Positions 25,837-34,614 are shown, counted from the first letter of the stretch. The stretch: 64,000 nt of DNA from an uncultured Bacteroides sp. (GCA_944320865.1 CALUJC010000003.1:1-64000), one strand, 5' to 3'. The notes: a model not told the origin generated them from the letters alone. Numbers and translations are program-made.

Positions 25837-27162
25837 TTGGACTCAGACGTTTTTCTATACCATTTGAATGCCGCCTTTGGCGGAGTGACTGTGTATGCCC
25901 CATCGGTAGATGCTGTTGTCGCCATAGTGTTGGCCACGTTGTTGCTGCTGGTTTCGGGCTTTACATCTGCTTCGGAAACCGCATTTTATTCCTTGTCTCC
26001 ATCCGATGTGAATGAGGTAGGCGAGAAGAAACGCCCGGCCGACGTAAAGATAAGCCGTCTGTTGGGCAGTTTCGACTGCCTGATGGCCTCCATGCAGATA
26101 GCCAACACTTGTGTAAACGTGGTGGTGGCAGTGCTTTACACCTATTTTTTCCTGAATGTGTTTTATTTTGATGCCGAGGTGGTGTCGCTGCTGCTTTTGG
26201 TCGTTTCCCTCATCATATTGTTGCTCTTTTTCGGGGAATTGGCGCCAAAGCTGTATTCCGTGCAAAAGCCATTGGCCTTCTGCCGGTGGGCAGCCGGAGG
26301 GGTCTCCGTGCTTTGCACCCTGTTTTATCCGTTGGCCTCTATGGCAGTGCGCTGCACGGCTTTTTGCAACAAGTACCTTGCTTGCAAGAAGCACAATATG
26401 CCTTCGATTGACGAACTGTCTCATGCATTGGAGTTGACGGATAAGTCGGAATTGGCGGAAGAAAACAACATGCTGGAGGGAATTATCCGCTTCGGCGATG
26501 AAACGGCTAAGGAGGTAATGACTCCCAGGCCGGATATTGTAGATTTGGATATTCGCACCCCATTCAAAGACGTGCTGAAGTGCATTGTGGAAAATGTATA
26601 TTCGCGTATTCCGGTATATGCGGAAACCAAGGACAATATAAAGGGGATACTTTACATCAAAGACTTGTTGCCTCATCTGAATAAGGGTGACAACTTCCGA
26701 TGGCAGTCTTTGATACGACCTGCCTATTTTGTCCCTGAAACCAAGATGATAGATGACCTTCTTCGGGATTTTCAGACGAATAAGATACACATTGCCATAG
26801 TGGTCGATGAATTCGGGGGGACATCAGGCATCATTACGATGGAAGACATTATAGAGGAAATTGTAGGCGAGATTCACGATGAGTATGATGAAGAGGAATC
26901 CACCTATGCCACCGTAAACGACCATACCTGGATTTTTGAGGGAAAAACCCTGCTGACAGACTTCTATAAGGTGACCGGGCTGGCAGAAGAATCGTTTGAA
27001 GATGTGGTGGGCGATGCTGACACCTTGGCAGGCCTTGTGCTGGAATTGAAAGGCGAGTTTCCGGCGTTGCATGAAAAAATTGCATACGACAAATATGAGT
27101 TTGAAGTCCTGGAGATGGATAACCGGCGCATCTTGAAGATAAAATTTGTCGTTACTCCTTAA
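25837..27162 (+). CDS. gldE: GldE-type membrane protein (CNNM / CBS / transporter-associated domain)
   Basis: 441 residues. No ATG fits the start; TTG at 25837 gives DSDVFLYHL... and is used here, with a TTG at 25864 as alternative. An N-terminal CNNM domain with three to four helices (about 20-190) is followed by a CBS pair (about 215-335, SRIPVYAE... GGTSGIITMEDII) and a CorC-type domain (about 350-435). Related proteins are linked to gliding motility in flavobacteria or to ion transport; Bacteroidales keep the gene without gliding, so the function is unsure. A TATCTTTG at 25832-25839 overlaps the TTG and may be incidental. Confidence 0.85.
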   Translation: MDSDVFLYHLNAAFGGVTVYAPSVDAVVAIVLATLLLLVSGFTSASETAFYSLSPSDVNEVGEKKRPADVKISRLLGSFDCLMASMQIANTCVNVVVAVLYTYFFLNVFYFDAEVVSLLLLVVSLIILLLFFGELAPKLYSVQKPLAFCRWAAGGVSVLCTLFYPLASMAVRCTAFCNKYLACKKHNMPSIDELSHALELTDKSELAEENNMLEGIIRFGDETAKEVMTPRPDIVDLDIRTPFKDVLKCIVENVYSRIPVYAETKDNIKGILYIKDLLPHLNKGDNFRWQSLIRPAYFVPETKMIDDLLRDFQTNKIHIAIVVDEFGGTSGIITMEDIIEEIVGEIHDEYDEEESTYATVNDHTWIFEGKTLLTDFYKVTGLAEESFEDVVGDADTLAGLVLELKGEFPALHEKIAYDKYEFEVLEMDNRRILKIKFVVTP

Positions 27163-27184
27163 ACCGTGATTTGTATTTGCTGTA

Positions 27185-27823
27185 ATGCCGGTCTTTTTAC
27201 AACATAGGGAGCTTCATTATTGTTGGGCGGTGTGGAAAATAGAGGAAACGGCGGATGAATTGTTGGCCATGCTTCCCCACGCAGACGCTTATGCACAAGA
27301 GGCGCGACGTTTTGCATCGGAAAGCCGACGCTTGGAGTGGCTGGCGGCCAGGGTATTGCTTTGCGCCATGCTTGGCAAGGAAAAGCGCATAGCTTACTAT
27401 CCCAATGGAAGGCCTTATTTGCCGGATGACCCGAGGCACATCAGCATTTCGCACACTAAAGGATATGTGGCGGTAATTTTGGGCGAAAACCCATTGTCTG
27501 GAGTAGGAGTCGATATAGAACAATACGGTGAGCGTGTCCGCAGAGTAGCAGACAGGTTTGTCCGTGATGATGAAATAATCCATAGCTATAAAGACACGGA
27601 TATTTGGGCATTGCTGCTCCATTGGTCTGCCAAAGAGACTGTCTATAAATGTTTGGACGAGTCTGAAGTGGATTTTCGGGAACATTTGCATGTCATGCCT
27701 TTTATTCTTGGTGAAAAAGGAACGTTTGACGTGTGTGAATATAGAACTTCCCGAAAAAGAAAATATGTTGTTCACTACCTGCTTCATCTGAAGTTTGTAT
27801 TGACATGGACGTGTTTTTATTGA
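27185..27823 (+). CDS. 4'-phosphopantetheinyl transferase superfamily protein
   Basis: 212 residues. The Sfp-type signature is present: SISHTKGYVAV, the metal-binding GVGVDIE (about 109-115) and WSAKETVYKCLD (about 152-163). It would transfer phosphopantetheine from CoA to a carrier protein. It follows gldE by 22 bp, as commonly seen in Bacteroidetes, and is probably cotranscribed. The carrier it serves is not in the window. Confidence 0.9.
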   Translation: MPVFLQHRELHYCWAVWKIEETADELLAMLPHADAYAQEARRFASESRRLEWLAARVLLCAMLGKEKRIAYYPNGRPYLPDDPRHISISHTKGYVAVILGENPLSGVGVDIEQYGERVRRVADRFVRDDEIIHSYKDTDIWALLLHWSAKETVYKCLDESEVDFREHLHVMPFILGEKGTFDVCEYRTSRKRKYVVHYLLHLKFVLTWTCFY

Positions 27824-27860
27824 GATAAGGAATATTTCTGCGGACATTTTAAGCATAAAA

Positions 27861-27891
27861 TTTGTGATTTCCGTAAAAAAACGTACCTTTG
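27861..27891 (+). promoter_or_regulatory. Promoter of tRNA-Arg
   Basis: TTTG (27861-27864), exactly 19 bases, TACCTTTG (27884-27891): the best consensus promoter in the window. Confidence 0.85.
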
Positions 27892-27907
27892 CACCGCAAT
27901 TAAGGCT

Positions 27908-27981
<74 letters not shown>

Positions 27982-27982
27982 C

Positions 27983-28013
27983 AAAAAGCAGCTGTTTTAT
28001 GGGGCTGCTTTTT
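27983..28013 (+). terminator. Terminator after tRNA-Arg
   Basis: AAAAAGCAGC (27983-27992) and GCTGCTTTTT (28004-28013) form a 10-bp stem followed by GTTTTTT. Confidence 0.85.
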
Positions 28014-28068
28014 GTTTTTTATTCCTTTGCTTTACCGTTGCGAATATTAACAGAAAACTAATATCAAA

Positions 28069-29208
28069 ATGCATCCACAAACCACTTACCTTGAGTCGAA
28101 GCCACATTATGAAATTTTGGACGGGCTTCGCGGAGTAGCGGCTATCATGGTCATCATTTTCCATTTTTTCGAAACCCATTCGGGAGGAAACCATGTGATT
28201 CAAATTGTCAATCATGGCTATTTGGCGGTCGATTTCTTTTTCATGCTTTCGGGCTTTGTAATAGGATACGCCTACGATGACCGATGGGATAAAATGACGT
28301 TAGGTACTTTCTTTAAGCGGCGTGTCATACGTCTTCATCCTATGGTAATTATGGGTTCTATTATAGGGGCAGCCCTGTATTTTTTTCAGGATTCTCCTTG
28401 CTTTCCTATGATGGAAGGGGTATCTGTGGGGACGGTACTGCTGGTTATGTTATTAGGCTGTACCTTGTTGCCGCTGCCTTTGAAGTGGGATATTCGCGGG
28501 TGGACGGAAATGCATCCGCTGAACGGGCCGGCTTGGTCTCTTTATTATGAATATATCGCCAATATCCTTTATGCCTTGTTTATCCGTAAATTCAGCAAAG
28601 TGGCTCTGACGATATTGGTGGTAATAGCCGGCTGTTTTACCGTCTATCGTGCATTGACAGCTCCTGCTGGAGATATGGTAGGCGGATGGGCATTGAATTG
28701 GGAGCAACAGTACGTGGGCTTTGTGCGCCTGATGTATCCTTTCTTTGGCGGCTTGCTTTTGTCGCGTTTAGGATGGTTGATAAGGCTGAAGAAACGTGCC
28801 TTTTGGTGGTGTAGCTTGATAATAGTGGTCATGCTTTCGCTTCCCCGTTTCGGTGGTGAGGAGCATTATTGGATGAATGGACTGTATGAAGCAGGTTGCA
28901 TTCTGTTCCTTTTCCCGGTCATTGTGGCCATGGGAGCTGGTGGAAAGGTGACGGGTAAACGCTCTACCGCTATTTGTAAGTTCTTGGGTGATATTTCATA
29001 TCCCATTTATATTACGCATTATCCTATTATTTATGTGTATACGGCATGGGTGTATAATAATCAGATAACTCTTTGGGAAGGGCTTCCTTACCTGCCATTG
29101 ATATTGGTAAGTGCCATTGCTTTGGCTTATGGCTGCTTGAAGTTGTATGATGAGCCACTACGAAAGCGTCTTACCGACCGTTTCTTGAAACACAAGAAAG
29201 CATCTTGA
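28069..29208 (+). CDS. Acyltransferase 3 family membrane protein
   Basis: 379 residues with about ten hydrophobic helices. The family motif LDGLRGVAAIMVIIFHF lies near residues 18-34, followed by GYLAVDFFFMLSGFVIGY and RRVIRLHPM. Such enzymes O-acylate surface sugars or other exported molecules. It stands alone between the tRNA and the terminator at 29227-29266, so the substrate cannot be inferred. Confidence 0.9.
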   Translation: MHPQTTYLESKPHYEILDGLRGVAAIMVIIFHFFETHSGGNHVIQIVNHGYLAVDFFFMLSGFVIGYAYDDRWDKMTLGTFFKRRVIRLHPMVIMGSIIGAALYFFQDSPCFPMMEGVSVGTVLLVMLLGCTLLPLPLKWDIRGWTEMHPLNGPAWSLYYEYIANILYALFIRKFSKVALTILVVIAGCFTVYRALTAPAGDMVGGWALNWEQQYVGFVRLMYPFFGGLLLSRLGWLIRLKKRAFWWCSLIIVVMLSLPRFGGEEHYWMNGLYEAGCILFLFPVIVAMGAGGKVTGKRSTAICKFLGDISYPIYITHYPIIYVYTAWVYNNQITLWEGLPYLPLILVSAIALAYGCLKLYDEPLRKRLTDRFLKHKKAS

Positions 29209-29226
29209 TGCTGTTTTTAGAGCATA

Positions 29227-29266
29227 AAAAAACGCCCGTTGCTAATTTACAGCAACAGGCGTTTTT
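29227..29266. terminator. Bidirectional terminator between acyltransferase and hsp20
   Basis: Near-perfect 16-17-bp stem (29227-29243 with 29251-29266) with runs of A and T at both ends, between convergent genes. Confidence 0.85.
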
Positions 29267-29281
29267 TATTTGTTACACCAA

Positions 29282-29719
29282 TTACTTGATGTCAATGACT
29301 TTCTTTGATTTCTCCTTGGCTTCTTCCGTGAATTTCGGGAGTTCTATATTCAGAACGCCATTTTCCACATGAGCCGAAATCTTTTCTTTATCCACATCGT
29401 CAGGCAGAATCATGGTCTGTTGGAACTTAGAGTAAGAGAACTCGCGACGCAGGTAGCGTCCTTCTTTCTTGTTCTCATCTTTGTTCTCGCTTTCACTCTT
29501 CTTTTCCATAGAGATGACCAAGTTGTTGTCTTCATCGATATGGACATTGAAGTCTTCCTTCGTCATGCCAGGGGCAGCCAATTCTACTTTATATTCATTT
29601 TCTGTCTCAAAGACGTTGATGGCAGGGGCGGTAGCGTTGGCCTTTATCATCCAGTCGTTATCAAAGAAATCATTAAAGATGCTCGGTAACCAATTTTGTG
29701 TTCTTCTAACAGGTGTCAT
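29282..29719 (-). CDS. Small heat-shock protein, Hsp20/alpha-crystallin
   Basis: 145 residues from the ATG at 29719 (a TTG two codons upstream is less likely). The N-terminal arm (to about 32) has NWLPSIFNDFFDNDW. The alpha-crystallin domain runs from about 33 to 140 (INVFETENEYKVELAAPGM, GVLNIELPK), with an A-x-x-x-n-G-v-L type loop. The linker between strands is highly charged. It holds unfolding proteins for refolding by DnaK. Its upstream region carries a near-perfect sigma-54 element and a palindrome like that of dnaK. Confidence 0.95.
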   Translation of the reverse strand: MTPVRRTQNWLPSIFNDFFDNDWMIKANATAPAINVFETENEYKVELAAPGMTKEDFNVHIDEDNNLVISMEKKSESENKDENKKEGRYLRREFSYSKFQQTMILPDDVDKEKISAHVENGVLNIELPKFTEEAKEKSKKVIDIK

Positions 29720-29841
29720 AGTCAATATCTCCTATTTTTAAGTTAAACATTCAAATTGTTTTGAACTCCGGCTCTTTGTGTTTTCTGTGTCACCTTTCGG
29801 CTTCACCTTGTGTTTCTTGAACCGTTGTTCGCATAAGATAT

Positions 29842-29858
29842 GGCAAACTACGTGCCAA
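29842..29858 (-). promoter_or_regulatory. Sigma-54-type promoter of hsp20
   Basis: The minus strand reads TTGGCACGTAGTTTGCC, matching TTGGCACG-N4-TTGC with the exact GG-N10-GC spacing. Start of transcription would be near 29831, giving a leader of about 110 bases. Confidence 0.6.
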
Positions 29859-29878
29859 TAGATATTTGAGGTTTTTAT

Positions 29879-29891
29879 TGACTATTTGTCA
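29879..29891. promoter_or_regulatory. Palindrome TGAC-N5-GTCA upstream of hsp20
   Basis: Lies 21 bases upstream of the -24 element. In the promoter sense it reads TGACA-AAT-AGTCA, close to the TGCCA-AAG-TGGCA found upstream of dnaK at 2789-2803. Confidence 0.4.
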
Positions 29892-29952
29892 TTGTTTCTC
29901 TGACTAAACGGCTATAATTATGACATTTTGTTAGAAAATGTGCGGGAATTCC

Positions 29953-30432
29953 TTATAGCAGTTTAAAGCGTATTCTCCACCGTCTGGCTGCTTCGTCCCA
30001 ATCCTGGCTGATGATTTTGAAGGTACCTATTTCTGAAGTGTTGGCTACGTGTGTGCCAATGCAGAGGCATTCGTCGTAATCGCCGACTTTTACTATGCGC
30101 ACGGTGTCGGAGGCATTAGCCGGCAGGCGCTCCATATCAAACCGTCCTTGGGCTTCTTCCTGAGTGATGTATTCAGTGGTGACGGGAAGGTGGCGCGCAA
30201 TGACTTCGTTGACCATATTTTCCAACTTCTCAATATCTGCTGCGCTTGGACAAGATTCAAGGTGATAATCCAGTTTGCTCTTTTTCCGTTCAATGTGTGC
30301 CGAAATGGAACGTCCGCATCCGAATAGCCTTATCATGGTTTGGTTGATGATGTGTTCGGCGGTGTGCATGGGGGCAATTGCAGCATCTTGAAATTTAGGG
30401 CTTGGCTGATTTAGTTCTATTTCCGTGTTCAT
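29953..30432 (-). CDS. AlaX-like tRNA editing domain protein
   Basis: 159 residues from the ATG at 30432; the frame extends to 30510 but the -7 box lies in between. It has the zinc-binding editing motifs of the AlaRS/ThrRS second additional domain: HTAEH (residues 23-27) and CIGTHV (about 126-131), plus NTSEIGTFKI. It probably hydrolyses mischarged Ser- or Gly-tRNA(Ala) in trans. There is no catalytic synthetase domain. Single-gene transcript. Confidence 0.88.
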   Translation of the reverse strand: MNTEIELNQPSPKFQDAAIAPMHTAEHIINQTMIRLFGCGRSISAHIERKKSKLDYHLESCPSAADIEKLENMVNEVIARHLPVTTEYITQEEAQGRFDMERLPANASDTVRIVKVGDYDECLCIGTHVANTSEIGTFKIISQDWDEAARRWRIRFKLL

Positions 30433-30461
30433 ATCTGATAATGACTTATAAAATAACAGCG

Positions 30462-30469
30462 CAAAGATA
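30462..30469 (-). promoter_or_regulatory. -7 box of the AlaX-like gene
   Basis: TATCTTTG on the minus strand, about 30 bases before the ATG at 30432; the -33 element is weak. Confidence 0.5.
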
Positions 30470-30587
30470 TGGAAAAAATCAATTGCACACTTTACGTGTC
30501 GAGAGGACAAAAACGCATATTGATTATCATTTCATGGTGATATTATAAAAAAACGTTTTACTTGCCCTTTCTTTCGCCGCTTCTCGC

Positions 30588-30595
30588 TATATTTG
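30588..30595 (+). promoter_or_regulatory. -7 box of the DUF5686 gene
   Basis: TATATTTG about 30 bases before the GTG start; no clear -33 element at 19 bases. Confidence 0.5.
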
Positions 30596-30614
30596 TCCCC
30601 AACTCAATAGAAAG

Positions 30615-30629
30615 ATGGAACGAATGTGA
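30615..30629 (+). other. Four-codon open frame overlapping the GTG start
   Basis: ATG GAA CGA ATG TGA ends at 30629 and overlaps the GTG start (30626-30628) of the next gene. It is the first ATG on the predicted transcript and could deliver ribosomes to the GTG by termination-reinitiation. Confidence 0.3.
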
Positions 30630-32887
30630 AACGATTGGCTGTCATAATGGCGATGTTGTGGGCGTTGCTCTGCATGGCGGGGGCAGTGTCGCTTCCCCGT
30701 CCGCATCCGGTGGCGCCCGATGCCGCTATGCGTTCGGCGGACAGCATTATGCAGCAAGTCATCTTTTTTGCCCCCATGTATGCCAAAGCGGTGGAGAGCT
30801 ATAAAGCCAGCCTGTACATCAAGGGCTATGTGGACATTCGGAAGAAAAACCACATCCTGCGCTTTGTGCCCTCCATGTTCCGCTTGCGCAAAGGCGTGAG
30901 GGAATACATGGTGGAGTCGTACAGTGACTTACACTTCACCGCCCCTAATCTCTACGACCAGAAGGTGAAGGCCAGCGTGGGCACCGTGCGAGAGTTTTGG
31001 AGCATGGATGAACGCCTGCCCGAATATTTCTATGTCAATGTTTATGCCCCCACACTGTTTTATGATAAATTCATCTCTCCTTTGGCGCCCGACGCTAAGA
31101 AGTATTACGCATATCGCATTGATTCGGTAATGCAAAGCAAAGGTGGAGAATTGCAATACCGCATTCGCTTCATTCCCAAGAGCAAGAGCTTCCAGTTGGT
31201 GGGGGGATACCTGGTGGTGAGCAACGACGTGTGGAGCGTGCGCGAGATACGCTTTGCCGGACGCTCCAGCCTGGTGCGCTTCAACAACCTGGTACGCATG
31301 GGCGAAGTGGGTGCCGCCGACGAGTTCTTGCCCGTCAGTTGCCACTTGGACGGCAGGTTCCGCTTCCTGGGCAATGTCATTGATGGCGACTATACGGCCG
31401 TGCTGGACTATGGCGAAATCATTCCACACCAGTTTGACTTGCCCCCGCGCCAGGGTAAGGAGCAATACGACCTGACGGACTACTATACCTTGCGTTGCGA
31501 CACCAATGCTTACCGCCGCGACACAGCCTACTTCAACTCCATCCGCCCGTTGCCACTTACGGAGCACGAGCAGGGACTGTATCGCGACTACTTCCTGCGT
31601 AGCGATACCCTGCGTAATCCGCCACGGAAACGCAGTAAACATTTAGAGTTTTGGGGGCAGGTAGGCGATGTGCTCACCAGCCGCTACACTGTTGACCTGG
31701 CACAGATAGGCAGTGTGCGCTGCTCGCCCCTCATCAACCCCTTCCTGCTAAGCTATAGCGGCAGCAACGGTTTCTCGTACAAGCAGGAATTCAAGTACAA
31801 CCGACTCTTTACGGGCGACCGCCTGTTGCGCGTCAGGCCGCAGATAGGTTACAATTTTTCTCGTAAAGAGTTTTACTGGCGCGTGCGTGCCGACTTCGAC
31901 TACTGGCCCCGCAAGCGTGCCGCCGTGCATGTGGATGTGGGCAACGGCAACCGTATCTACAGCAGCGACGTGCTGGACGACCTGAAGTCCATGCCCGACA
32001 GCCTGTTCAATTTCGACCAAATACATTTGGATTACTTCCGCGACCTGTACTTCAAGTTCTACCACACGTGGGAGATTGTAAACGGCCTGACGCTCGACGT
32101 GGGTCTCACCTTGCACCGGCGCACGGAAGTAGAGCGCTCCAACTTTCAGATAAACTACCCCGTCATCAGCCCCTCCGGCGGTTCGGCTTCTGCGCAGGCC
32201 ACGGCCACTACTCCCCCGCATCCGGGCATTGACATGGACATACTGAGCCGCCTAAGCCACGTCTATACCAGTTTTGCCCCCCGCGTGCGGCTGTCGTACA
32301 CCCCCGGTCAATATTATTATATGAACGGTGACCGCAAGGTAAACATGCATTCGCGCTACCCCACCTTCTCCGTCGAGTGGGAGCGGGGCATCGAAGGCGT
32401 GCTGCGCAATTCGGGCACCTATGAGCGTGTGGAGCTTGACGTGCACCACCAGCTGGCTCTCGGTCCTATGCGCACCTTGTTCATGCGCGTGGGCGGCGGC
32501 CTGTTTACCAACCAGAAGAACACTTACTTCGTGGACTTTGCCTACTTTACCCGCCACAACCTGCCCGTGGGATGGAACGACGAGGCCGGCGGCATGTTCC
32601 AGCTGCTGGACCGGAGGTGGTACAACTCGTCCGACCGCTACCTGCGCGGGCACGTCACCTACGAAGCCCCCTTCCTGCTGATGCGCCACCTCATGAAGTA
32701 CACCCGCTATGTGCTGAACGAACGCCTCTATGCCAATGTCCTCGTGGTGCCCCACCTGAAGCCTTACATCGAGGTGGGCTACGGCATCGGCACCCACGTC
32801 TTCGATTTCGGTGTCTTCGCCAGCTTTGCCAACTGGAAGTACAAGGAGGTAGGCTGCAAGTTCACCTTCGAGCTCTTCAACCGCTAA
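30626..32887 (+). CDS. DUF5686-type outer-membrane protein
   Basis: 753 residues from a GTG start; an ATG at 30647 would drop the basic residues KR of the signal peptide, so GTG is preferred. Signal peptide ends near residue 20. The region about 35-330 (SADSIMQQVIFFAPMYAKAVESYKASLYIKG-type helix, then beta strands) matches DUF5686. Residues about 350-753 alternate aromatic strands and end KFTFELFNR, consistent with a beta-barrel. Family members usually also carry a carboxypeptidase-regulatory-like domain at the N-terminus; it is not present here. Function unknown. Confidence 0.8.
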   Translation: MKRLAVIMAMLWALLCMAGAVSLPRPHPVAPDAAMRSADSIMQQVIFFAPMYAKAVESYKASLYIKGYVDIRKKNHILRFVPSMFRLRKGVREYMVESYSDLHFTAPNLYDQKVKASVGTVREFWSMDERLPEYFYVNVYAPTLFYDKFISPLAPDAKKYYAYRIDSVMQSKGGELQYRIRFIPKSKSFQLVGGYLVVSNDVWSVREIRFAGRSSLVRFNNLVRMGEVGAADEFLPVSCHLDGRFRFLGNVIDGDYTAVLDYGEIIPHQFDLPPRQGKEQYDLTDYYTLRCDTNAYRRDTAYFNSIRPLPLTEHEQGLYRDYFLRSDTLRNPPRKRSKHLEFWGQVGDVLTSRYTVDLAQIGSVRCSPLINPFLLSYSGSNGFSYKQEFKYNRLFTGDRLLRVRPQIGYNFSRKEFYWRVRADFDYWPRKRAAVHVDVGNGNRIYSSDVLDDLKSMPDSLFNFDQIHLDYFRDLYFKFYHTWEIVNGLTLDVGLTLHRRTEVERSNFQINYPVISPSGGSASAQATATTPPHPGIDMDILSRLSHVYTSFAPRVRLSYTPGQYYYMNGDRKVNMHSRYPTFSVEWERGIEGVLRNSGTYERVELDVHHQLALGPMRTLFMRVGGGLFTNQKNTYFVDFAYFTRHNLPVGWNDEAGGMFQLLDRRWYNSSDRYLRGHVTYEAPFLLMRHLMKYTRYVLNERLYANVLVVPHLKPYIEVGYGIGTHVFDFGVFASFANWKYKEVGCKFTFELFNR

Positions 32888-32935
32888 GGCGCGGCTGTTG
32901 TTTCCCGGCTTTCAGATTACTGCTATTTTGTCATC

Positions 32936-33067
32936 TTTTCCGGCTTGTTTCAAAGCCGTTTTCTTCTTGTTTCCTTTCTGTTTTCTTCTTGTTTTTCCCC
33001 AGTTTTCTTATTGTTTTCTGCCCGGTTCTTCTTCGTACCAAAGTCGTACCAAGTTCGTACCATGTTC
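32936..33067. repeat. 22-bp tandem array, six units, changing to 11-bp units
   Basis: Units 32936-32957, 32958-32979, 32980-33001, 33002-33023 (core GTTTTCTTCTTGTTT), 33024-33045 and 33046-33067. The last units resolve into 11-bp repeats GTACCAAnGTC / GTACCAAGTTC / GTACCATGTTC. The array then enters a TATAG element. It lies 49 bases past the DUF5686 stop within a 361-bp gap. Confidence 0.75.
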
Positions 33068-33115
33068 GCTCTTTTCCCGCCGCTATAGAAGCGAACGTGG
33101 AGCGAGCCTGATGCG
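33068..33115. repeat. TATAG-centred 11-bp-period element, copy 3
   Basis: TATAGAAGCG (33084-33093) followed by AACGTGGAGCG (33094-33104) and AGCCTGATGCG (33105-33115). Upstream are GCTCTTTTCCC and the GTACC 11-mers of the adjoining array. The left arm has a 5-base remainder before TATAG, so this copy is less regular. Confidence 0.6.
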
Positions 33116-33200
33116 TCCCGCAAGGCGTTCACTTGGCAGGCTGTGAAGGTGTCAAAATGTCAGTTCCCGGAGCCTGCGAGGCGATTTCTGCTGCCCCGTT

Positions 33201-33231
33201 CTTGCGGATTCATAATAAATGTTTAACTTTG
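33201..33231 (+). promoter_or_regulatory. Promoter of the DUF4783-nadC operon
   Basis: CTTG (33201-33204), 19 bases, TAACTTTG (33224-33231); transcription would start near 33238. Confidence 0.7.
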
Positions 33232-33248
33232 CCCGAAGATTAACATTT

Positions 33249-33647
33249 ATGCAGATGACACGGCGAATAGTCTTATTCATTGCAGCGTTCCTGCTGGCGG
33301 CATCCGTGGCCCGCGGGCAGGATGCGGCGAAAGGCATCGTGGAGGCTTTCCGTAAGGGAAACTCCGTGGAACTGAACGCGTTGTTGGACGACAAGGTAAG
33401 CATCGTCATCGACAGCAAAACCGCCGGCTCCGGCAAGCGGGCAGGGCAGGAGGCTTTGGCCGACTTCTTCCGGCTGCACCAGGTGCAGGGCTTCGACCTG
33501 AACCACGAGGGGCGGCGGGACGAGTCGGGCTTCGTGGTAGGCACCCTCCGCACGGCGCAGGGCAGCTATCGCGTGCATTGCTTCCTGAAGAAGGAGAAAG
33601 GCAATTATTTTATTCACCAGATAAGAATCAATAAAAACAATGACTAA
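33249..33647 (+). CDS. DUF4783 domain exported protein
   Basis: 132 residues from the ATG at 33249 (the promoter excludes the upstream frame). Signal peptide MQMTRRIVLFIAAFLLAASVARG, then an NTF2-like alpha-beta domain (AAKGIVEAFRKGNSVELNALL, VGTLRTAQGSYRVHCFLKK). DUF4783 proteins are periplasmic and uncharacterised. The last 8 bp overlap nadC. Confidence 0.8.
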   Translation: MQMTRRIVLFIAAFLLAASVARGQDAAKGIVEAFRKGNSVELNALLDDKVSIVIDSKTAGSGKRAGQEALADFFRLHQVQGFDLNHEGRRDESGFVVGTLRTAQGSYRVHCFLKKEKGNYFIHQIRINKNND

Positions 33648-34488
33648 GGAACAAGAACTGATAGACAGGCTGATAGACCTGGCTTTTGCCGAAGACATAG
33701 GCGATGGCGACCACACCACGCTGTCGTGCATACCGCCCACGGCCATGGGCAAGTCGAAACTGCTGATTAAGGAGCCGGGCATCTTGGCCGGCATCGAGGT
33801 GGCCAAAGAGGTATTCCGCCGCTTTGACCCCACCATGAAGGTGGAAGTGTTCATGAACGACGGCACCGAGGTGAAGCCGGGCGATGTGCCCATGGTGGTG
33901 GAAGGCAAGGTGCAGTCGTTGCTGCAGACGGAAAGGCTGATGCTGAACATCATGCAGCGCATGAGCGGCATTGCCACCATGACGCACCGCTATGCCGAAC
34001 AGCTGAAAGGCACGCACACCCGGGTGCTGGACACGCGCAAGACGACGCCGGGCATGCGCATTCTGGAGAAGATGGCGGTGAAGATAGGCGGGGGAGCCAA
34101 CCACCGCATCGGCCTGTTCGACATGATTCTGCTGAAAGACAACCACGTGGACTTTGCCGGAGGCATAGACAAGGCCATCACGCGCGCCAGGGAGTATTGC
34201 CGCGAGAAGGGCAAGGACCTGAAGATTGAGATAGAGGTGCGCAACCTCGACGAGCTGCAGCAGGTGCTCGACTTGGGCGGGGTGGACCGCATTATGTTTG
34301 ACAACTTCACCCCCGAGCTGACCCGCAAGGCGGTAGAGATGGTAGGCGGACGCTATGAAACGGAGTCGTCCGGCGGCATCACTTTTGACACCTTGCGCGA
34401 CTATGCCGAGTGCGGCGTGGACTTCATTTCGGTAGGCGCGTTGACCCATTCGGTCAAAGGCTTGGACATGAGCTTCAAGGCGTGCTGA
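33640..34488 (+). CDS. nadC: Nicotinate-nucleotide diphosphorylase (carboxylating)
   Basis: Converts quinolinate and PRPP to nicotinate mononucleotide in NAD synthesis; 282 residues. Characteristic motifs: GDHTTLSC near the N-terminus, LNIMQRMSGIAT, RVLDTRKTTPGMR, KIGGGANHRIGLFDMILLKDNH split across two strands, and the C-terminal ESSGGITFDTLRDYA...DFISVGALTHS. The start overlaps the DUF4783 stop by 8 bp, so translation is coupled. nadA and nadB are not in the window. A terminator follows at 34521. Confidence 0.97.
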   Translation: MTKEQELIDRLIDLAFAEDIGDGDHTTLSCIPPTAMGKSKLLIKEPGILAGIEVAKEVFRRFDPTMKVEVFMNDGTEVKPGDVPMVVEGKVQSLLQTERLMLNIMQRMSGIATMTHRYAEQLKGTHTRVLDTRKTTPGMRILEKMAVKIGGGANHRIGLFDMILLKDNHVDFAGGIDKAITRAREYCREKGKDLKIEIEVRNLDELQQVLDLGGVDRIMFDNFTPELTRKAVEMVGGRYETESSGGITFDTLRDYAECGVDFISVGALTHSVKGLDMSFKAC

Positions 34489-34520
34489 ATTTCCTTTACT
34501 GTGATATATTCTTTGTGAAA

Positions 34521-34557
34521 TGCCTCCTGTTTAACTTTTTTTAGCAAAACGGGAGGC
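34521..34557 (+). terminator. Terminator after nadC
   Basis: TGCCTCC-tGTTT (34521-34532) pairs with AAAACgGGAGGCA (34546-34558), followed by GTTTTT. A second hairpin, CGGGCA-tg-TGCCCG, follows at about 34566-34579. Confidence 0.75.
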
Positions 34558-34614
34558 AGTTTTTCGGGCATGTGCCCGTCTTTTAAGTAAACGGCGCGTG
34601 AAGGCGTCCACAAG

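Noticed and set aside
33640..33660. Loss of an rlmH gene between DUF4783 and nadC
   Set aside because: I recall rlmH near nadC in some Bacteroides, but the 8-bp overlap seen here is clean and my memory of the order is not certain enough to call a loss.
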